Shown: positions 1-7,017 of the stretch, piece by piece | How positions within the stretch are numbered: position 1 is the stretch's first letter | Layout of the letters: the number at the start of each line of letters is the position of its first letter | NCBI GenBank assembly: GCA_007123785.1 | Contig: SLGL01000164.1 | Location: forward strand, 1-7,492 | Source of the DNA: Balneolaceae bacterium | GTDB lineage: Bacteria > Bacteroidota > Rhodothermia > Balneolales > Balneolaceae | DNA: 7,492 nucleotides | Direction of reading: 5' to 3' | Made by a program: the position numbers and the translations under genes | The notes under the pieces: model-generated | What the model saw: only the letters and a program-made list of their open reading frames with translations | Told to the model about the DNA's origin: nothing | Databases searched by the model: none

Positions 1-39
1 AGGCCGAAAAACATCCACAGAACAACTCATATTTTTTCC

Positions 40-927
40 TTGAAAACCCCAAAATTTTTCATCTGGCTGAGCGCGGCAAGGCCTCAAACACTTGCTGCAT
101 CGGTTGTTCCGGTGGTTGTTGGTGCATCTTTGGCATGGGCCGATCAGCAATTCAGATGGGACACTACACTGGTTGCTCTTTTTTGTGCTGTCCTGATCCA
201 GATTGGCACCAATTTTGCAAATGATTATTACGACTTTATTAAAGGAGCCGACACACCCGAACGCATCGGTTTTAAACGTGCAACGGCTTCGGGCCTTATC
301 ACACCGAATGCGATGTTCACAGCCACCTGGCTTACGATGGCTGTAGCTTTTTTTGCAGGGCTTTATCTTGTGTGGATAGGCGGCTGGGTCATTCTCCTGA
401 TCGGTATCTTGTCGCTGTTGTTTGGCATCCTCTACACCGGCGGCCCCTATCCGCTGGGCTATAATGGCCTGGGAGACTTGTTTGTTTTCATATTTTTCGG
501 ATTTGCGGCCGTGATGGGCACCTATTATGTAAACGCACTTGAGTGGAGCTGGATATCGTTTTGGGCATCGATTCCCGTGGGTGCATTGTGTGTAAACATA
601 CTGGTTGTAAATAATCTTCGCGATGTAAACCAGGATAAAATTTCCGGTAAGAAAACCCTCGGTGTTCTGTTTGGCGAACCGGTACTTATGATTGAGTACA
701 CCATACTGATTTTCATCTCTTTTATCGTACCCCTTGTCTTTTATGAGTTTTACCATTTAAACGGTTGGATATTTCTGCCTTTTCTGGCTCTGCCCGCAGC
801 CTGGATTCTTTTGAAACAGATCTGGCAGCACGATGACAAACGTACACTCAACGCTACCCTCGAGCGTACAGCCCAATTCATGGTTCTGTATGGATTCTTG
901 TTCTCTGCAGGAATATTATTATCATAA
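40..927 (+). CDS. menA: 1,4-dihydroxy-2-naphthoate polyprenyltransferase (MenA)
   Basis: Integral membrane UbiA-family prenyltransferase that transfers a polyprenyl chain from its diphosphate to 1,4-dihydroxy-2-naphthoate, giving demethylmenaquinone. Seen: an N-terminal AARPQTL stretch (residues 12-18) typical of MenA; the first Asp-rich motif NDYYDFIKGAD (61-71), which binds Mg-diphosphate; YPLGYNGLGD (137-146); and the second Asp-rich motif NNLRDVNQD (191-199) followed by GKKTLG. About eight hydrophobic segments are spread over 295 residues, close to the family length. The start is uncertain. TTG at 40 gives a normal N-terminus, but the frame is open to the window edge, so an earlier start is possible, and no Shine-Dalgarno is visible. 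The TTG overlaps a TGA at 41-43 in another frame, which would suit coupling to an upstream gene. It is the first of three menaquinone genes, with menC 3 bases downstream. The family call is firm; only the start is in doubt. Confidence 0.95.
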   Translation: MKTPKFFIWLSAARPQTLAASVVPVVVGASLAWADQQFRWDTTLVALFCAVLIQIGTNFANDYYDFIKGADTPERIGFKRATASGLITPNAMFTATWLTMAVAFFAGLYLVWIGGWVILLIGILSLLFGILYTGGPYPLGYNGLGDLFVFIFFGFAAVMGTYYVNALEWSWISFWASIPVGALCVNILVVNNLRDVNQDKISGKKTLGVLFGEPVLMIEYTILIFISFIVPLVFYEFYHLNGWIFLPFLALPAAWILLKQIWQHDDKRTLNATLERTAQFMVLYGFLFSAGILLS

Positions 928-930
928 ATA

Positions 931-2013
931 ATGCTTAGTTTCTTTGAATACCATCTGCCCTTTAAACAGCCACTCGAAACGGGGGGCGGAAATTTCATAC
1001 ACAGAAAAGGTATTCTGATCTCATTTTCGGAAGATGGCAGATACTTTCTTTCAGAAGCTTCTCCCCTGCCGGGATTTTCTCAGGATACACTTCCCGAAGT
1101 GACCTCTGCCCTTCTTGAAAACCATGTATTACTTTGCCGGTTTTTCGCCTCTTCCTTCAACACGGATCAACTTGAAGTATTACTCAAAAAACTGCCTGCG
1201 TTCCCTTCGCTGCAATTTGGACTCAGTTTCCTCGGTGCTGAACTACTGTCGTACAGAAAAAACATCAGTTTTGGCAAACTTTTCGGATTGAACGAAGCTA
1301 ATTCGATAGGGGTGAATGATGTGATCGGAAAGCTCCCCGCCGATGAAATGTTTGAACGGATTCAAACCAGTATTGAACGCGGATTCACTACTATCAAACT
1401 GAAAGCCGTTCCACCGCTTTTCACTCTTGCTGATGTTCTCACAAAGATATATGCTTCTCACCCAGGCCTCCGCTTTCGGCTGGATGCCAATCGTTCCTGG
1501 CCGCCTGATGAACTTAAATCACTTTCTGCACTCTTCTCCCATTTGCCGGTCGATTATATTGAAGAACCGTTTCCGATGGAATCGGACTCAGAGATAAAAC
1601 ATGCCCAAAAAGAATCTTTGATTCCCATTGCCCTGGATGAATCGATCGTCTCTCTCAGCCGTCTGAACAAATTACTTGCCGGCAACAGTGAACTTTATCT
1701 GATTATCAAACCGATGCTTCTCGGAAATCTTTTTGAAATAGCTGGAACAATCACCCGGAAAAGAAGTAGATGTGAACATATTGTGATTACCACAAGCCTG
1801 GAGTCTGCCGTGGGTCGCTCAATAATAGCAACCGCGGCTTCTCTGATTGGTGACAAAACCCTGCCTCATGGTCTGAATACTGGAGAACTTTTTGAACGGG
1901 ACCTTTTTTCAATCACCGGGATAAAACATGGGCAATTATCCCTTTCAGAACCACTCTTCAGGCACATTTCATTTGATGTTTTACCTGAAAAATATCTAAA
2001 ACGCCTGGAATAA
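931..2013 (+). CDS. menC: o-succinylbenzoate synthase (MenC)
   Basis: Enolase-superfamily enzyme that dehydrates SHCHC to o-succinylbenzoate in cytosolic menaquinone synthesis. Seen in order in the 360-residue product: the KxK base motif TIKLK (154-158; catalytic lysine K158); metal ligands D185 in RLDAN, E211 in IEEPF and D236 in ALDES; the opposite catalytic lysine K260 in IIKPM; and the C-terminal TTSLESAVGR segment (287-296) usual in OSB synthases. All catalytic and metal residues are present, so the enzyme should be active. The N-terminal capping domain (about 1-130) is divergent, as is common for MenC. Related muconate-lactonising enzymes and dipeptide epimerases share these motifs; the position between menA and menE decides the assignment. 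ATG follows the menA stop by 3 bases. No good Shine-Dalgarno is visible (an AGGAA lies about 17 bases upstream, too far), so translation probably depends on coupling to menA. Confidence 0.93.
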   Translation: MLSFFEYHLPFKQPLETGGGNFIHRKGILISFSEDGRYFLSEASPLPGFSQDTLPEVTSALLENHVLLCRFFASSFNTDQLEVLLKKLPAFPSLQFGLSFLGAELLSYRKNISFGKLFGLNEANSIGVNDVIGKLPADEMFERIQTSIERGFTTIKLKAVPPLFTLADVLTKIYASHPGLRFRLDANRSWPPDELKSLSALFSHLPVDYIEEPFPMESDSEIKHAQKESLIPIALDESIVSLSRLNKLLAGNSELYLIIKPMLLGNLFEIAGTITRKRSRCEHIVITTSLESAVGRSIIATAASLIGDKTLPHGLNTGELFERDLFSITGIKHGQLSLSEPLFRHISFDVLPEKYLKRLE

Positions 2014-2018
2014 TTTTT

Positions 2019-3491
2019 ATGACCGGAAAATCCACTCCTGTTCCTCAATTTGATTTACCTTCCGGGGAGCTGATATTCCTCTCCTCCGGAAACCAGTCAT
2101 ATTCTTATAACCATTTATTTTCATTTGCTGATTGGCTGAGCAGAGAAGTAAGTCCGCTGCAAAAAAAAGCGTCTGACCCATTGCTGATATTTGCAGAAAA
2201 CAGCGTGGAAGTTGTTTTATTGATTGCGGCCTGCTTTCTGAAACAGATTCCCGTACTCCCGATACACCCCGACACACCCGATACCGAACTGAAAGACATT
2301 GTTGAAAGGGTGCGTCCATTCGCCTTTTTTTCAGGTAAAAAGAAAGAAGTAGATCTCCCTTCTGAAATTCCTTCTGTTTCATTTCGGTCAGATCAAATCT
2401 CACCTGAAGGACTTACCAAACAACTCTCTCTTTTTTCGGATAATGAAGAAAAAGTGGCCGGCTATTTTCTAACATCCGGAACCACAGGCCATCCAAAAGT
2501 CGTTCCCGTAAAGCGAAGGCAAGTGCTTTTTGCTGCGGCTTCATCGGCCGAAAATTTTAAACCTTCACCCAATAAATACTGGCTTCTTTGCCTGCCTCTG
2601 AATCATGTTGGCGGCATTAATGTAATCTATCGATCTCTGTTATACCGGTCTGCCGTTTACCTGGCCACCTCTTTCGACGTAAAGAACATTCGCGAATTGT
2701 TGAATGAAAACAGTCAATTTGAAGCAGCTTCAATGGTGCCTACTATGCTTGATAGACTGATGGAACACTCATTTTTTCGGGTTCAGCGACAGTTTAAAGG
2801 CCTTTTAATTGGCGGAGGGCCTATTTCGATGGACTTGATCAACCGGTCTATCACCCGTGGCCTTCCTATTGTTACCAGTTATGGTATGACCGAAACCTGC
2901 GCTCAAATTGCAGCCAACCCAATGCTAATGCCCAGTGGTATGTATATTCCAAAAAAAAGTGTGGGCACAGTTTTTAAACCCAATAAAATTCAAATTCGGG
3001 ATGATTACGGAAACGCTCTGCCCTTCAACGAATCGGGAAAAATCTGGCTTAGTGGTCCACAAATATTTGACGGCTATCTGGATCCGGGTCAAACGAAACA
3101 GTCCTTTGACAGTTCAGGATGGTTTAACACCGGTGATTATGGCCATCTGAACCGAAAAGGCCAGCTCTTCATCGAGAGCCGCCGCACCGACCTGATCATT
3201 ACCGGTGGGGAAAACGTGAATCCCACAGAGATTGAAGAGGCTATAAACAGACTGGATTCTGTTCATGAAGCAGCAGTTGTTGGGGTTCCGGATCAAACAT
3301 GGGGCCAGCAGGTTACTGCATTTGTGGTTCCCGAAGAAGCAGGATTCGATTCAGAAAAAGTTCTAAACCAGCTTAAAGAGAGCCTTTTATATTATAAAGT
3401 ACCCCGAAAAATTATCGTGGTAGATAAATTACCAAAGACTTCTACGAATAAGATCAAAAGATCTGAACTGATCCGGAAATACGTCTCCTGA
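2019..3491 (+). CDS. menE: o-succinylbenzoate-CoA ligase (MenE)
   Basis: Adenylate-forming (ANL superfamily) ligase that activates o-succinylbenzoate with ATP and then CoA, giving OSB-CoA for MenB. Seen: the phosphate-binding loop TSGTTGHPK (152-160); PLNHVGG (193-199, A4-type motif with His196); SYGMTET (287-293, A5); NTGD (370-373, A7, Asp373 for ribose); a hinge region with SRRTD (387-391) and ITGGENVNPTEIE (394-406, A8); and the C-terminal LPKTSTNK (471-478), whose Lys478 is the expected adenylation lysine. The 490 residues and intact motifs suggest a complete enzyme. Generic acyl-CoA ligases share these motifs; the operon with menC and menA supports MenE. The ATG lies 5 bases after the menC stop, with a modest GGAA at 2007-2010, 8 bases from the start. 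It is the last gene of the + strand cluster; no U-tract terminator is visible after it. Confidence 0.92.
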   Translation: MTGKSTPVPQFDLPSGELIFLSSGNQSYSYNHLFSFADWLSREVSPLQKKASDPLLIFAENSVEVVLLIAACFLKQIPVLPIHPDTPDTELKDIVERVRPFAFFSGKKKEVDLPSEIPSVSFRSDQISPEGLTKQLSLFSDNEEKVAGYFLTSGTTGHPKVVPVKRRQVLFAAASSAENFKPSPNKYWLLCLPLNHVGGINVIYRSLLYRSAVYLATSFDVKNIRELLNENSQFEAASMVPTMLDRLMEHSFFRVQRQFKGLLIGGGPISMDLINRSITRGLPIVTSYGMTETCAQIAANPMLMPSGMYIPKKSVGTVFKPNKIQIRDDYGNALPFNESGKIWLSGPQIFDGYLDPGQTKQSFDSSGWFNTGDYGHLNRKGQLFIESRRTDLIITGGENVNPTEIEEAINRLDSVHEAAVVGVPDQTWGQQVTAFVVPEEAGFDSEKVLNQLKESLLYYKVPRKIIVVDKLPKTSTNKIKRSELIRKYVS

Positions 3492-3546
3492 AAGTAAGAG
3501 CCGAATGATGAGGTTATATCCATCAATTCTGGCAACAACTTATAGT

Positions 3547-3586
3547 GGTATATACTGGCCTGTTTTCTTAACTGACCAATTATACC
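3547..3586 (-). terminator. Imperfect hairpin just after the dodecin stop, possible 3' end signal
   Basis: The bases directly after the dodecin stop codon form an inverted repeat. Outer arms of 6 (ggtata 3547-3552 with tatacc 3581-3586) and inner arms of 5 (3556-3560 with 3574-3578) enclose a 13-base loop, with a small internal loop between the arms. On the - strand transcript the inner arm is complete using one G-U pair; on the + strand the same position is an A-C mismatch, so the fold favours the dodecin transcript. There is no U-run after the stem, so this is not a classical intrinsic terminator. It could protect the 3' end, mark a Rho-dependent end, or be chance. Confidence 0.3.
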
Positions 3587-3802
3587 TTATTCCTTTTTGT
3601 ATTTAAATGAAACATTCATTCTCACACGATAGGCTTCTATCTTATCATTATTGAGTTTCACATCAAAAGATTTTACCTCAGCAATTCGCAGGTCACTCAA
3701 CGACTGGGATGCTTTCTTAACAGCATTTTCAGCCGCTTTTTCCCATGATTCACTACTCGTTCCAACCAGTTCTATGATTTTATAAACACTGTTGTCAGAC
3801 AT
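3587..3802 (-). CDS. Dodecin-family protein lacking the flavin-binding Trp and Gln
   Basis: A 71-residue protein of the dodecin family (small beta-alpha-beta-beta subunits that assemble into hollow dodecamers). Seen: the N-terminal strand VYKIIELVGTSSESW (6-20), a helix EKAAENAVKKASQSL (21-35), then LRIAEVKSFDV (38-48) and the final strand AYRVRMNVSFKYK (57-69). Length and pattern match the family across the whole protein. In classical dodecins the second strand carries a Trp (LRWFEV type) that stacks on flavin, and the last strand a Gln that contacts it; here these positions are Ile40 and Arg59. From memory, this resembles the Mycobacterium tuberculosis Rv0379 (calcium dodecin) branch more than the flavin-binding one, so a riboflavin-storage role should not be assumed. 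It is transcribed convergently to menE and separated from rho by 341 bases, so it is probably monocistronic. ATG has a clear AGGAGAG 5 bases upstream. Confidence 0.88.
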   Translation of the reverse strand: MSDNSVYKIIELVGTSSESWEKAAENAVKKASQSLSDLRIAEVKSFDVKLNNDKIEAYRVRMNVSFKYKKE

Positions 3803-3860
3803 ACTAACTCTCCTATTTATTACCTTTTACATTAACTATTACTTTGTTAAAGTAAAAAAT
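3803..3860 (-). promoter_or_regulatory. Dodecin upstream region: strong Shine-Dalgarno and a small inverted repeat
   Basis: AGGAGAG (- strand, bases 3808-3814) stands 5 bases before the dodecin ATG and is the best ribosome site in the window, which fixes this start. About 38 bases upstream of the ATG lies ACTTTgttAAAGT (3841-3853), a perfect 5-base inverted repeat with a 3-base centre, inside a very AT-rich stretch. A TTTTAC and a TAATGT spaced 17 bases apart on the - strand give only a weak sigma70-like match, and I see no clear Bacteroidota-type TTTG/TAnnTTTG promoter. The Shine-Dalgarno is well supported; promoter and operator readings are speculative. Confidence 0.4.
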
Positions 3861-4143
3861 ATCCGGGCGGGTTAAAAACGAAATATCTGCATTGGTTTTT
3901 ACCTATATAATTACGACTTAAGGAAATGCCCAAAACGTCAAAGCGGTCAAGGTTCTGTCTATTGTCAGAGGCAACAGTGGTTATGACCACGTATATGTGC
4001 ATTTTGAAACCCAGTTGCGATGGTATCAGAGCGATTGAATCATTTATATTGGTTTGAAATACCTCATCACAATCAGAAATTTTCAGAATAGCTGCCTGTG
4101 AGTAAGAATATGGACAAAAATCATACTTCCTTCATCTGCTGTC
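3803..4143. other. 341-base gap between dodecin and rho with no confident gene
   Basis: The dodecin leader occupies the first part. The rest contains a - strand frame open from 4131 down to a TAA at 3847-3849 (94 sense codons) with no upstream ATG or GTG; its only ATG is internal (4000-4002) and gives 51 residues that I do not recognise, without a Shine-Dalgarno. Antisense to it, a + strand frame from 3922 to a TGA at 4036-4038 reads 38 residues with a fairly protein-like composition (for example VRGNSGYDHVYVHFE) but also has no start and directly follows a stop. A perfect stem GTGGT/ACCAC with a 4-base loop lies at 3977-3990. No U-run terminator for rho is visible here. Possible readings are a decayed gene, a rho 3' untranslated region, or a small RNA; none is supported enough to name. 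Confidence 0.5.
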
Positions 4144-5640
4144 CTACTTATTCATCGAAAGCAAAAAATCTTCATTCGATTTGGTTCCCTTCATTTTATC
4201 AAGAAGAAATTCCATCGCTTCATAGGCGTTGTGTTTGTTCAGGTAGCGACGTAGCAGTACAACTTTTTCCCTCTCTTCGTCTGAAACAATCAGTTCCTCG
4301 CGTCTTGTTCCACTCTTGAAGACATCAATAGCTGGGAAAATGCGGCGTTCGGCAAGGCGGCGATCCAGAACCAGTTCCATATTACCGGTTCCTTTGAACT
4401 CCTCAAAAATCACATCATCCATGCGAGAGCCAGTATCTACAAGTGCTGTAGCTATAATAGTGAGACTTCCACCCTTTTCAATGTTCCGTGCAGAACTGAA
4501 AAGCTGACGTGGTGCTTTTAAGGCTTCTGAATCGATACCACCTGTCATCGTTCGTCCGGAGCTCCCCCCAGCTACGTTATAAGCACGTCCCAATCTTGTG
4601 ATTGAATCCATCAGAAGCAATACATCGTGCCCGCTTTCTACAAGACGTTTTGCTTTCTCAAATACAATTTCAGAAAGGCCAATATGATTTTCAGGCTTTT
4701 CATCAAACGTTGAAGCGACCACTTCGGCATCTTTAACAGTTCGCTGCATTTCGGTAACCTCTTCAGGGCGCTCATCCACCAGTAAAATAATTATTTTGGT
4801 TTCAGGATGATTTCGGTTTACCGCATTGGCCACATTCCTGAGAATAGTGGTCTTTCCTGTTTTTGGCTGGGCTACAATCAGCCCCCGCTGTCCTTTCCCG
4901 ATAGGAGTAAACATATCCATAATTCGGGTCGAATATTCGGCAAAGTTGTTTTCCAGTTTAAACCGTTCCTCGGGGTAAACCGGCAGCAAATCCTCAAAAT
5001 CTTCCCGGTTGTCCATGTCACGGGGAATTTTACCATTCACTCCTTCAACCCGTAGTAAAGCAAAATATCGTTCTCCAACTTTGGGCGGACGAATAATACC
5101 GATCACACAATCTCCCTGCTTCAGCCGAAAACGCTTGATTTGTGATGGGGATACATAAATATCATCAGGACTGGCCTTGTAGTTGTAATTTACAGATCGC
5201 AGAAAACCATATCCATCGGGTAAAATTTCCAACGTGCCTTCATTCAGTAAAAACTTCCCAAGCTGCGGAATAATTTCAGCAAGTTTTCTATCGAGCGTGT
5301 CTGCATCTGATTCGGGCAGCACATTGCTCACATGTTTTTTACCCTTCTTTTGATTGTGAAATTTAGATGGATTGCGTTCATTTTTTTTCTTTTCAGGTTT
5401 CTCATCATACGTTTGTATATGATTACCTTTACCGTACCTGGAATCCTGGGATGACAAATTTTCTTCGGGGCGTGCATTGTCCACGACTTCACGTATCCGG
5501 TCAATAACACCCTGTTTTCTGATATTTGTAATCCCTTTCAGGCCAATAGCTTTTGCAATAACTCTCAAGTCCTGAACGGTTTTTTGATGCAATGTATCCA
5601 GGTCAATTTGTAAATCGTTATCGGTTTGATTCTCCGACAT
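4144..5640 (-). CDS. rho: Transcription termination factor Rho with lysine-rich N-terminal insert
   Basis: Hexameric RNA-dependent ATPase/helicase that ends untranslated transcripts. Seen in order in 498 residues: a Rho-N helical domain (about 11-53, TVQDLRVIAKAIGLKG); a polar linker rich in Lys, Glu, Asn and Gln (about 55-115, with EKKKNER and NQKKGKKH); the cold-shock RNA-binding domain with RNP1 DGYGFLRS (142-149); Walker A AQPKTGKTT (257-265); catalytic Glu290 in VDERPEEVTEM; Walker B LLLMDS (341-346); the Q-loop region GRTMTGGID (362-370); and the R-loop KGTGNMELVLDRR (416-428). The core is intact. The protein is about 80 residues longer than E. coli Rho (419), largely because of the linker; such disordered inserts are known in Bacteroidota Rho. 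It starts 75 bases after folC on the same strand, without an obvious Shine-Dalgarno, so it could be on the folC transcript or have its own promoter. Confidence 0.98.
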   Translation of the reverse strand: MSENQTDNDLQIDLDTLHQKTVQDLRVIAKAIGLKGITNIRKQGVIDRIREVVDNARPEENLSSQDSRYGKGNHIQTYDEKPEKKKNERNPSKFHNQKKGKKHVSNVLPESDADTLDRKLAEIIPQLGKFLLNEGTLEILPDGYGFLRSVNYNYKASPDDIYVSPSQIKRFRLKQGDCVIGIIRPPKVGERYFALLRVEGVNGKIPRDMDNREDFEDLLPVYPEERFKLENNFAEYSTRIMDMFTPIGKGQRGLIVAQPKTGKTTILRNVANAVNRNHPETKIIILLVDERPEEVTEMQRTVKDAEVVASTFDEKPENHIGLSEIVFEKAKRLVESGHDVLLLMDSITRLGRAYNVAGGSSGRTMTGGIDSEALKAPRQLFSSARNIEKGGSLTIIATALVDTGSRMDDVIFEEFKGTGNMELVLDRRLAERRIFPAIDVFKSGTRREELIVSDEEREKVVLLRRYLNKHNAYEAMEFLLDKMKGTKSNEDFLLSMNK

Positions 5641-5715
5641 AATGAAATATTGGTTCTTAGGTTTTATTCATGTAGAAAAGCGGACAACTTTAGTAGCAGT
5701 AGTACGCCGTGGGTT
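5641..5715 (-). promoter_or_regulatory. folC-rho spacer / possible rho leader
   Basis: A 75-base gap separates the folC stop from the rho ATG. It holds no Shine-Dalgarno within 15 bases of the ATG, no U-run terminator and no convincing promoter. A TTGTCC and a TAAAAC occur on the - strand but are only 15 bases apart. Read-through from folC is therefore the simplest reading. Rho autoregulation by attenuation is known in other bacteria, but nothing here demonstrates it. Confidence 0.25.
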
Positions 5716-7017
5716 TTATCGTCTGCGGAAAGATTTGTTTTCTGAAGCAACCATGGTACCCATCCACTTGCTCACTGTATTGTAAAAGTAAAAACTTCCG
5801 CTAAATATTACTAATTCTGTTTTGAATTGATTTAGAGCCGTTACTCCTTCCCCTGTAATGATGCTTGCCTCAGGAAAAAAAGGTGTCATCTGTTCTATAC
5901 TTGCCGCCCTGACTGAATCCAACTGAAATAAATATAGTTCCGGGAATTGATTCCAGTAATCGGCAATTTCCTGATTGAGCTTATCTGTTATGAAGCTGAG
6001 CACTACAGTCCATTTCTCAGGTGGTGCTATTTGAAGCATTTGTTCGGTAATATAATGAACAGCTTCGGAATTATGCCCTCCATCAAAATACCATTTTTTT
6101 CCGGGAATCAATGCCTCAAATGTACCTGTTTTAGAAAAAATCGTACTCATTTGTTGAATACCTCTTACAAAATCATCTTTTGTAACCGGCAGTATCCCTG
6201 ATAAAAGATCAACAGCCTGAAAAACCATCGCTGTGTTTACTGCATCTGTTTTTCTTTGCAGACAATTTTCTATTTCAACGGGTGGATAAACACCTTTCAG
6301 CTTCACTTTTCCATTTTCAAATACAGGTTCGCAATCGGAGGCTTTTAATATATTTGAATTTTTTTTGAGAACAATTTTCTTGATAACCGTTTCAGCCTCA
6401 ACCGGTAAATTTCCTGTTACAACCGGTTTCCCTTCTTTAATGATGCCGCCTTTTTCAAACGCGATAGAACCCAAAGTATTTCCCAGAAGATCCGTATGAT
6501 CCAGTCCGATGGATGTGATAATACTCAGTTCAGGATCTATAACATTGGTTGCATCCAAACGCCCTCCCAATCCGGTTTCAATCATGGCGATATCTACCTT
6601 TTCTTTAGCAAAATACCAGAAAGCAATTGCTGTGGTTATTTCAAAATAGGTATATCTAAACTCCGCAATGTGTGTTCCAAACGTATTGAAAAATAAAATC
6701 ATTGAATCGATTTCAATTTCACTGCCATTAATTCGGAAACGTTCACGAATATCAGTCAAGTGAGGCGAGGTATAAATACCGGTTTTATATCCGCTCTGCT
6801 GATAAACCGAAGCCAGCATTCTGCAAACTGTACCCTTCCCGTTGGTTCCGGCCACATGTACCGAACGGAATTTTTTTTGCGGATTTCCCATTTCTGTACA
6901 AAATCGTTTCATCCTGTTCAGATTAAAGTTCGCAGCCAAAGATCCGGTTTGCCCAAACATCGGAATTGAATTCAAAAAATGATTCACCTCTTCGAAACTA
7001 TGAAAACTGTTTTTCAT
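5716..7017 (-). CDS. folC: Bifunctional folylpolyglutamate / dihydrofolate synthase (FolC)
   Basis: Mur-ligase-superfamily enzyme that adds glutamate to dihydropteroate and/or reduced folates using ATP. Seen in 433 residues: FGQTGSLAANFNLNRM (21-36), the substrate-proximal N-terminal segment; P-loop HVAGTNGKGT (54-63); TSPHL (83-87); ETGLGGRLDATN (147-158); GLDHTDLLGNT (171-181); FEKGGIIK (187-194, with Lys189 at the expected carbamylated position); and the C-terminal-domain box FDGGHNSEA (311-319). One departure: the family usually has a Gly-Arg pair (GR[LF]) about 20 residues before the DGxHN box, whereas this protein reads SKTGTFEAL (295-303), with Thr in place of Arg. Length is normal and the frame intact. 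Its ATG shares the sequence ATGA with the stop of the upstream aminotransferase, indicating translational coupling; GGGAG lies very close to the start. rho follows on the same strand. Confidence 0.94.
   Translation of the reverse strand: MKNSFHSFEEVNHFLNSIPMFGQTGSLAANFNLNRMKRFCTEMGNPQKKFRSVHVAGTNGKGTVCRMLASVYQQSGYKTGIYTSPHLTDIRERFRINGSEIEIDSMILFFNTFGTHIAEFRYTYFEITTAIAFWYFAKEKVDIAMIETGLGGRLDATNVIDPELSIITSIGLDHTDLLGNTLGSIAFEKGGIIKEGKPVVTGNLPVEAETVIKKIVLKKNSNILKASDCEPVFENGKVKLKGVYPPVEIENCLQRKTDAVNTAMVFQAVDLLSGILPVTKDDFVRGIQQMSTIFSKTGTFEALIPGKKWYFDGGHNSEAVHYITEQMLQIAPPEKWTVVLSFITDKLNQEIADYWNQFPELYLFQLDSVRAASIEQMTPFFPEASIITGEGVTALNQFKTELVIFSGSFYFYNTVSKWMGTMVASENKSFRRR

Noticed and set aside
2017..2403. 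A 128-codon - strand frame opposite the start of menE
   Set aside because: It lies wholly antisense to a well-supported MenE frame with intact family motifs; its product shows no family pattern.
3977..3990. Perfect stem GTGGT/ACCAC with a 4-base loop, considered as a rho terminator
   Set aside because: The stem is short, no U-run follows on either strand, and it sits more than 150 bases past the rho stop; it is noted only as part of the gap.
3926..4057. A 43-codon + strand frame beginning ATG with AAGGA just before it
   Set aside because: The purine run is only 2 bases from the ATG, too close for a good ribosome site. The product is unrecognised and it overlaps other open frames in the same gap.
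4098..4319. A 73-codon + strand frame across the 3' end of rho
   Set aside because: Most of it is antisense to the conserved Rho C-terminus and shows no recognisable motif.
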